From: Penicillus capitatus
Lineage: Eukaryota; Chlorophyta
Assembly (NCBI GenBank): GCA_965649825.1
Contig: OZ287696.1
Span: 1,674,001-1,738,000, forward strand
DNA length: 64,000 nt
Direction of reading: 5' to 3'
The notes beneath the pieces are model-generated. The model did not search any database. It was not told where the DNA came from and was given only the letters and a program-made list of their open reading frames with translations. A program made the position numbers and the translations under genes. Positions 56,748 to 64,000 of the stretch are shown here, in pieces (position 1 is the first letter of the stretch; every line of letters starts with the position of its first letter).

Positions 56748-59681
56748 ATGGCGAACTCCGAGAGGACGAAACCTCTAGGTCTGAAGATAACGCTCGGTTC
56801 CAAGACCTTCAGTTCACGAGAAGCAAGTGCCAAAAACGTGGCTCCCTCTTCTTCCGCAAAGGTCCTCCATCACCTCGCACTGCCTTTCAGCATCGCGGAT
56901 GCGATTTCTCGCAGTCCTCTTCGAGCGAAGGCTCAAAACGACAGAAGCAGACGTCGACGACGCCCCGAGAAGAACCTTTATCGCACCCTTCAGAAGGCAT
57001 CTTCAGCAATTTCGTCCCTCGAATAGAAAACAAAGCACAGCAGCGAACCGGGAAAGACTATTCAGATCTGGAACTCAAATCAGATGCAGAGAACAGGTGT
57101 AGCAATGCAGATATTGAGAGAGAACTGAATGTTTGCGCACAGGCCGTTGTGGGTATGTCCAGACGGTCGAATATTCTTCGAGACCTTTTCGCCAATTTAC
57201 AAGCAGGCCTACGACTTCCTTATCGCTGTGGCTGAGCCACAGTCTCGACCCGAGACCATCCACGAATACCAGTTGACACCTCACTCTCTTTACGCAGCCG
57301 TTTCTGTCGGAATCGAGACAGAAACGATCATCAAGATTCTGGAGAAGCTATCCAAAGTCCGTCTGACAAGCCAAATCAAAGACTTCATCAGAAAATCGAC
57401 CGAGAATTATGGGAAAGTGTGTGCGATGATGCAGCACAGGATTGGTCTGCTGACGGATCGTGGAATTCCAGGTGAAATTGGTTTTGAAGCACAACAAGTT
57501 CTATGTGGAGAGCAAGAATCCGAAGCTCCTGATCAGTCTCATGCGCGATCCTGTCGTGAAGGAATGCGTCGAAACGACGACGCTGACGGCGACGACGGCA
57601 CTCAAAGAGCACGCAGCAGCAGACCTCACGAGGGAAGATGTCTACGAGCCTACGAAGAAAGACGACGACGTTCAGAACAACGCATCCAATGTCGACGCCC
57701 AAATGGCAGAAGGGCCCTCCAATGACGATGTTCTAATGACAGAAGGACCGTCGTCTGAACAAGCCCATGCCTTCGAAGTCAAACCGGCGAAGGTGGACAG
57801 TCGTCAATGCGCTTCATCCATTGCAATGTCTTCTGGCTGGGCAGGTGGAGAAAGTGAAGCAGAGATGTCTGCCTGAGGGGTTGAACTATCCGATGCTGGA
57901 GGAATACGATTTCCGCAATGACAACGTCAATCCAGATCTCAAGGGCGAACTCAAACAAGACGTACAGCATCGACCGTATCAGCAGAAGAGTCTTAGCAAG
58001 ATGTTTGGCAATGGCCGTGCGCGATCAGGCATCATCGTCTTGCCTTGTGGAGCCGGGAAAAGTCTGACAGGCATATCGGCAGCGATGCGTATCCGAAAGA
58101 GCTGTCTGGTGCTTTGCACGTCCTCTGTCTCCGTGGATCAGTGGAGATATCAGTTCAAACTATGGACGACCCTTCAGGCAAAGATAAACTCAATCGGGTG
58201 TCTTTCTCAATGCGTGGGTGGTTTAGGATCACCAGATCGCCCGATTCACATCCGAAAGGAAAGAGATCTACAAATCTATTGCCGGCGTCATGTTGACGAC
58301 GTACAACATGATCGCATACAGCGGAAGACGATCCAAGGCATTGAGAAACGTCGTTCATTCCGTGCCAATTCGTTATCTGCGTACAGGAATCAGAGCATAT
58401 CATGGATTTGATCTCCAACCGCGAATGGGGTGTTGTCATGCTTGACGAAGTGCACGTCGTCCCTGCACAGACGTTTCGAAAAGTGATGGGTATGATGATA
58501 TCTAAGTATCGAAAGTCTGCGCCCTCAGGTTATTGGTATCATCAAAGCACACTGCAAGTTGGGTTTGACAGCGACATTGGTCCGCGAGGATGCACTGATT
58601 ACGGATCTCAATTTCCTCATCGGTCCGAAACTCTACGAAGCTAATTGGCTCGATTTGACAAAAGATGGTCACATCGCAAATGTTCAATGCGCAGAGGTCT
58701 GGTGCCCAATGACAAAAGAATTCTTCAGGTTGGCCACGACCGAATGTCGCAACATGTTATACTTTTGGTTTCCATTTCAGTGAGTATTTGAAGCAGGAGG
58801 ACGCATCCAAGAGACATCTTCTGTACGTCATGAATCCGAACAAGTTCCGAGCCTGTCAGTTTTTGGTCGATTATCACGAAAGAGTTCGCGGAGATAAAGT
58901 CATCGTCTTTTCAGACAACATTTTTGCGTTGAGGAACTACGCCAAGGAACTGAAGAAACCGTTCATCTGCGGGCCGACGGCGCATGCTGAGCGAACAAAA
59001 ATTCTGCACGCCTTCAAACACAACCCTGCAGTGGGAACTGTGTTCCTCTCCAAGGTATGTAAAGTCTTCTCTTGAATCTGCCTGACCATTGCGCATCAGG
59101 TGGGCGACAATTCCTTGGACATTCCCGAGGCGAATGTGCTCATTCAAATCTCTTCTCATGCCGGTTCCCGTCGTCAAGAAGCGCAGCGTCTAGGCCGCAT
59201 TCTCAGACCTAAGAAGCAGCCGCCTGGAGTGTTTAAAGGACAGCAGTTCAATGCCTTCTTCTACACGCTGGTTTCGCGAGATACGCAGGAAATGTACTTC
59301 TCTGCGAAGCGGCAGCAGTTTCTGATTGACCAGGGGTACAGCTTCAAGGTCATCACCGATCTGCTGGACCTGTCTGAGAACAGTCACCTACACTTTTCAA
59401 CGCAGGCCGAGCAGTTGAAGCTATTATCCAAAGTGCTGTCGGCCTGCAAAGACGTCGGGGGCATCGAATCGGGGATCGATGCTGACGAACTGCATCCCAA
59501 TACGTCTCAAGCGGATCACCATACCAAGCAAACGGGATCCATTTCGATGCTGACAGGAAGCCAGAACAATCGTTACACAGATCCTTCTGCGAGTGAACAA
59601 GGTAATCGTCCTATTCGAAAACGTCCTGCGCAGAAGATGAGCGAGCACTCAAGAAAGCTCAAGAAGCTGATCTTCGACTAG
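56748..59681 (+). CDS. ERCC3: TFIIH helicase XPB/ERCC3
   Basis: 3'-5' DNA translocase of TFIIH in transcription initiation and nucleotide-excision repair. N-terminal [17 protein letters not shown], then [36 protein letters not shown] (XPB damage-recognition region), [20 protein letters not shown], Walker [24 protein letters not shown] (DEVH box), [100 protein letters not shown]. Nine introns; 58178-58226 uses a GC donor (CAG|GC), joining TTLQ to DHQIARFTS. Full length and apparently functional. It starts after a long gene-poor island. Confidence 0.95.
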
Positions 59682-59729
59682 CATTGGTGATCTATCTATA
59701 GTTGTGCTGATAACAACAATCCAAAGCTG

Positions 59730-60647
59730 TTACATAAAATCCTCTTCGTAGTCCTCCACGCTTTTGTACTTTTCCGATAGAGTCTTGTTGGAAACCATAT
59801 TCTCTTCCTATGATTGACAGATGATGGTCAAGTGCTGGAGGGGTAGAGACACCAAACCTGCATCAGGGATGTGTACGATCGCATCTCGGCATTCCGCTTC
59901 TCTTCATCCTTCTTGACCTTTTCTTCCTTCTTCTGCTGCATCAGTGCCGCTTTCTTCTGTGAACGAATCTTGGCGTCGTATTCCTGGAACAGCCAATCAT
60001 TGAGGCATGATGCAAAGAGGAGGAGGCAGAAGAGTAACTTCTCGATACCTCTTTCCGCGCTTTCAAGTCCACATGGACTTCCTTCTTAGTCCGATTGAGG
60101 CGATTCACGATCTCGTTGGACTTGGATACCGTGATATGCCGCACGTCTACCATATTGTGAAACCCAACCTACTCACAGTTCATCATACGCTCAAGATATC
60201 GAAGGATCTTCATTCTTACCGCTCCCGGAACCATGTCAGCTGTCTTTTGCAGATTGCTCCACGGCGTGTACACAACATTGACGCTGGCTTTTTTGCATCC
60301 TATGAAGCCGAGTGGAGGGGTTGGATGATGATGAGTCATTGCTGCCTATGGTACCTTGGATAGAATTTGCCTTTACGAGATGGGCACAGTCCTCGAGCGT
60401 TTCCTGAGGAATCTGATCGAACGTGACGCCCTCCGGTAAACGCAGATAGACGTGAGCAGACGACAGGTCCTCGACATGGAACCTAGACTGCGTGTTCGGT
60501 GACCGAACCGACACATACGTCCAACCAGACGTCCGTCGGCAGGCCGTAGGCAATGAGGTCTTCATTTTCGTGCTTGTCTCGGCCCATATAGATCAGAAAG
60601 TCACCTGCCGCGCGTCGATAGCCTCGCGGTTCAAAGTGAAACACCAT
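59730..60647 (-). CDS. CCDC25: CCDC25 homologue
   Basis: Conserved NFACT-R-domain protein (in animals a membrane DNA sensor; more widely linked to ribosome quality control-type RNA binding). [79 protein letters not shown] (in frame after splicing), the basic helical part [20 protein letters not shown] and a C-terminus YEEDFM. About four short introns. The N-terminal start is certain because MVFxF is invariant in the family. It begins 18 bp after the stop of the methyltransferase gene on the same strand. Confidence 0.88.
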
Positions 60648-60665
60648 CGTGCACAACGCCTTCCT

Positions 60666-61448
60666 TTAAGGACTTAATGTGTACTTAATCAGGCGAAGTT
60701 TCTCGCGTGTGAAATCGTCGGGACGTACTCCCTTCGGCAACATGTCTCGAATACAGAGCTTCTCCAAAGCGAAGCCTTCTTCTTGGGCGCACTGCTCGAC
60801 GAGATCTTCTTTCGTCGTTGCTCGCAAAGCGAAACAGGCATAGAAAGCGCATTCCTCCTCGACGCCATTCTCACTCGCAGCGTGAAACAGTCGCTTGATC
60901 GCGGCAAAGAGCAACGAGGGCGATCCAAACGACGTCTGGAAAACATCCGCCCCGAGGACGACGGTCGGCCATGACTTCGTCTCTGAGAATGTATTGATCA
61001 ACTGCTGAACGGAATCTGCGTCGCCCCACGACAAAGGAGCGATGCTGACGAGATGCGACGAAAGCTCTGCAGAGAGAACAGGCGACTTTTCTGGTAGAGA
61101 GAATGTCGGCTTCCTACCGTTCAGTTCACAGGTCTTGCGCAAGAGGTCCAGGACATGTGGATTGCCATCCGTAAGAGAAACATGCGCTGCACGACACTGC
61201 CCAGTGACGAAGCCCGTCAGTCCGCAGCCAGCTCCCACTTCCAATACGTGTTTCCCTTCGAAGAGGTGACGCGTCTGCACCACGTACCACGCCAATACCT
61301 GACTTGCAGGCCACACCACGAGCCCTGTCAGGTCATAGTCCGTCGTCGCTGCTTTCGAACACAGGAGACGTTGATGGACGTCGCCAAAAACGAACGTCTC
61401 TTCTTCGAACGCAGTCGGGACGAATATCTCGGCGTCGTAGCCTTCCAT
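60666..61448 (-). CDS. METTL21/METTL23-like class I methyltransferase
   Basis: Single-exon lysine- or protein-methyltransferase of the Methyltransf_16 family. TGLVVWPASQVLAWYV, the SAM motif LEVGAGCGLTGFVTGQ, HVSLTDGNPHVLDLLRKTCE, then PLSWGDADSVQQ and VVLGADVFQTSFGSP (the D-V-x-Y-like post-II motif). At 260 residues it matches METTL21/23 size. One of very few intronless genes here. Its start codon is 6 bp from the KRI1 start on the opposite strand, and its stop 18 bp from CCDC25. Substrate protein unknown. Confidence 0.8.
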   Translation of the reverse strand: MEGYDAEIFVPTAFEEETFVFGDVHQRLLCSKAATTDYDLTGLVVWPASQVLAWYVVQTRHLFEGKHVLEVGAGCGLTGFVTGQCRAAHVSLTDGNPHVLDLLRKTCELNGRKPTFSLPEKSPVLSAELSSHLVSIAPLSWGDADSVQQLINTFSETKSWPTVVLGADVFQTSFGSPSLLFAAIKRLFHAASENGVEEECAFYACFALRATTKEDLVEQCAQEEGFALEKLCIRDMLPKGVRPDDFTREKLRLIKYTLSP

Positions 61449-61454
61449 TTAAAG
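61449..61454. promoter_or_regulatory. six-base spacer between divergent start codons
   Basis: Sequence TTAAAG separates the CAT (METTL-like start, minus strand) from the ATG (KRI1 start, plus strand). If both starts are right, each gene's promoter and leader lie inside the other's coding region or the transcripts are leaderless. No other promoter element can be assigned. Confidence 0.5.
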
Positions 61455-63698
61455 ATGTCGACATCGTCGCACTCGGCCTCATTGTCCTCGGCATCCAGCT
61501 CGTCCGTCTCCGAAGTGCGGACGTGGGAAGGAATGCGTGACAGATCGCTGTTGTTGTAGGACGAAGGGCAGATATCTCTTGAAACGCGCGCGCGTTTCAG
61601 CGAAGCCTTGGAGAAGATTCGCAGACGCGACCCGTCCATCTACGACAAGAGCACGAGCTTTTTCGACTCATCAGCTGCTTCATCGGACGAGGAATCGGCG
61701 AAAGAAGAAGAGAAGGCGAAACCGCTTTACCTCAAAGACGTCAACGCACAGAACGTAATGCCTTGATCTTCAGACACACCTCCTGGATGCTTGCCGTCTA
61801 GCTGTTGCGTTTTGGTGCAACGGCTTACGTTTCTGAGGAAGAGCTTGAAGAATTGAGTGAGACTGAGGAGCCGTCAGCGGACGGAAAGAAACAAAAATTG
61901 CTGTACGATGAGAAACAGAAAGAACATCGAGATGCTTTGCTTGATGCATTGGATGGAGAAGACGATGAAGAGGAGGGGGAGAGTTTCGGTGGACTTGAGC
62001 GAGCCCAACAAGAGAGCCGCCAGTTGCTTCTGCCAGATCCGGAGGCAGAGAGAAGGCGAGAAGATGCTCAGAAGGTCGTCTCCCTTGTGCAACTGTGATG
62101 CCGCCCCAAACAGTATTTGCTGTTTTCAGAATCTGGATCGTTACTTTACTCACGTCTCCGATCTGAAGGCAGAGGATGCTGCGTTTCTGAAGGAGTACAT
62201 TGAGAAGGAAGAATGGAGGATTGACAAATGGGGTGCCGATGATGAGTTGGATGATGAGATCGAGTTTGATCAGGATGAAGCGTATCTCGAACAAGGAGCG
62301 AAGTTCGAGGCAGATTACAACTTCCGCTTTGAAGTGCGTCTTTTCTGAGAGGTGGATGACAAAATGATGATCGACAGGAACCCGGATCACATGAAATCGT
62401 TGGTCATCCACGCGCACCGGACGGGGCACTGCGTCAGAAGGAAAGCCGACGAAAGAGGCAGAGAGCCAACAGAGCCGAACGTCAAAGACAGAGAAAACAT
62501 CAAGAGGAACAGGAAATCAAAGAACAGAAAAACAAGAAAAGAAAAGAAATCCAGGAAAAGTGTGACCAGCAATGCCATCACCGAGATCTTCGAATGATGC
62601 TCTCTTAGGCTTGGAGAGCTAAACACGGCTTGCGGTGGGAAAATGAGTGCGGATCTCCTGGAGAGACTTCTGGACAGCGACCAGGAATTCGACGCAGCTG
62701 AATGGGATGCCAAAATGGAAGAAGCTTTCAACGATGACTACTATCAAGTACCAAACAGAACTGCGCAAAGCTTCTGCATGGGTAATCGAACAGGAGGATG
62801 ACACACAATTCCAACTGACGACTGAAGAGAAATCGCTGCCAACGTCTCCTCCAAAGAAAAGTGTAAGAACGAGATTGTGGTAACTTACTGAATAGCAAGC
62901 GAGGTTGGGTGTGCAGTATGAAAGGGAGGATGTAGAAAAGGACAGTCCTGTCCTGTCGAAGGCAGAACAGAAAAGAGAGCTTCAAAGCCTCATGTTACAG
63001 TATTATGCCCTTGATCGCGAAGATAACATCGATGGCATCAAATGTCGGTATCGATACATCAAGGCATTTGTGCTTCTGCCGCGATCACTCGAAGAGATGC
63101 GCGTGGTGTGCTAGGTCCCTAAAGAAAGCTATGGCTTAGAACCACATGACATTCTATGTCTGGATGACAAGAAACTGAATGCATACGTCGGCCTGCGGAG
63201 ATTGAATCCTTACAGAGATGATCTGACGGACTATAAGTATAGTCCATGGAAACTGAAACAGTTGCTCAACGACATCGATTACCATCATCCAACATCGCTT
63301 TCCACAAAACAGGAGGAGAAGGCATCGTTTGAGCGCAAAAGCACTCAGAACGAAGAACAAGATGAGGCCTTTCTTGCTGAAAAGGTACTTGTATGCTCAG
63401 ATATCTCAGTCGCTGATGAATCATGACCGCACGAGGACAGATTCGCCAAGCAGAGGATCCCAATGTGAAGGCACGGTTGGAATCGTACAGCTTCGAGACA
63501 CTGAGACCATTGGGCATAAAGAGAGCGAAGAAGGCCTCGACAGTTACTGCGGAGAACGGTGAACGAGATGTAAAAGTGCAGAAGCTGGAGGAAGGTGATA
63601 AGATGAAAGGAATGGCGAAATCTCAAAGAAAAAACGCGAAGCGGAGGAAAAAGAAACGAGAACAGAAATCTGTATCTTCGCAACAGGCTCTTGAATAA
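61455..63698 (+). CDS. KRI1: KRI1, ribosome-biogenesis factor (small subunit processome)
   Basis: Nucleolar 40S assembly factor. Acidic/basic layout: EDEGQISLETRARFSEALEK, DPSIYDKSTSFFD, LLRFGATAYVSEEELEE, FLKEYIEKEEWRIDKWGADD, the conserved ADYNFRFEEPGSHEIVGHPR and a basic KRQRANRAERQRQ run, EAAEWDAKM-type FDAAEWDAKMEEAFNDDYYQ, REDNIDGIKCRYRYIKVPKE, LCLDDKKLNAYVGLRRLNPY and a Lys-rich tail (KNAKRRKKKREQK). About eight introns of 33-57 nt; 63064-63114 uses a GC donor (AAG|GC), joining RYIK to VPKE. Complete. Confidence 0.88.
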
Positions 63699-63709
63699 TA
63701 TGTGTTCTT

Positions 63710-64000
63710 TCAGCACATCAGGTTCAACAGAAACAGCTGGCCATCTACTATGACACCTCCGACAGATTCCGAACGGCAATCCAGGAATAACGCAGAGAGG
63801 GATGTCGGCACATCACTTGTCCTCCACAAATCTGTTCCCTGCCTAAAAATGCTTTTCGTCGGACTCATGCGGAAATAGATGCAGCCTGGAAAAGGTTCCA
63901 GGCATGGAAGTTCTCTATCATGTGTGCCGCCGACGACATAACAACTGTGAAATAGAGTACTTGCAAACTCTAGAGCCACACTGTCCGATGGAGATCTGGA
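63710..64000 (-). CDS. C-terminal end of an unrecognised reading frame (partial)
   Basis: A minus-strand frame stays open from the window edge to a stop at 63710, at least 97 codons: SDSVALEFASTLFHSCYVV, PFPGCIYFRMSPTKS, LWRTSDVPTSLSALFLD, VDGQLFLLNLMC. It lies convergent to KRI1, stop 11 bp from its stop. No family recognised; a shorter plus-strand ORF in the same place is less convincing. It may be the last exon of a gene beyond base 64000. Confidence 0.35.
   Translation of the reverse strand, partial: SRSPSDSVALEFASTLFHSCYVVGGTHDRELPCLEPFPGCIYFRMSPTKSIFRQGTDLWRTSDVPTSLSALFLDCRSESVGGVIVDGQLFLLNLMC

Overview
This is nuclear DNA from a compact eukaryotic genome, almost certainly a unicellular alga. 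About 36 protein genes lie on both strands in 64 kb, and nearly all are broken by very short introns, mostly 45-60 nt. I resolved well over 100 introns by restoring conserved protein families across GT-AG, and sometimes GC-AG, junctions. I saw no rRNA, tRNA, CRISPR, bacterial-style operon or plastid-type sequence. A thylakoid STN7/STN8-type state-transition kinase at the left edge points to photosynthesis. A full CFAP57 (ciliary WD40 plus coiled-coil) gene points to motile cilia. Together they suggest a flagellated alga rather than a red alga. The exact lineage cannot be read from this window.

Left part (1-23 kb): STN-like kinase (partial), chaperonin CCT2, a small membrane protein, a KH-domain RNA-binding protein, a Tudor-like protein, a betaine-lipid-synthase-type methyltransferase, a TMEM163-like transporter, mitochondrial uL30, a penta-EF-hand protein, enoyl-CoA reductase TSC13/TECR, an At1g32220/COQ11-like SDR, NADH-cytochrome b5 reductase, a Sua5/YrdC tRNA-modification enzyme, an unrecognised protein, TFIIIC subunit GTF3C4, a glycine-rich membrane protein and VPS16.

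Middle part (23-48.4 kb): a coclaurine-N-methyltransferase/CFA-synthase-like methyltransferase, a free-standing TAZ zinc-finger protein, an AT-hook protein, a long PPR protein, a GDT1-type Mn/Ca transporter, cullin-4, a small membrane protein, an unrecognised locus followed by a broken AAA-ATPase fragment, an OTUD6-type deubiquitinase, polyphosphate polymerase VTC4, RAB2, an mL59/mL64-like mitoribosomal protein, dihydroorotate dehydrogenase and CFAP57.

Right part (48.4-64 kb): a MIC10-like MICOS subunit, an MFS transporter, two gene-poor islands (one with a decayed non-LTR reverse transcriptase), a wax-synthase-like MBOAT, the TFIIH helicase XPB, CCDC25, a METTL21/23-like methyltransferase, the ribosome-biogenesis factor KRI1 and the open end of one more reading frame.

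The genes are ordinary housekeeping and organelle genes with no functional cluster. What is unusual is the architecture: eight well-supported GC-AG introns, a recurrent intronic CACTCTT/TGTGAC signature, and extreme packing (start codons 6 bp apart, same-strand genes 18 or 33 bp apart, convergent stops 5-8 bp apart). All exon joins are hand predictions without transcript data.
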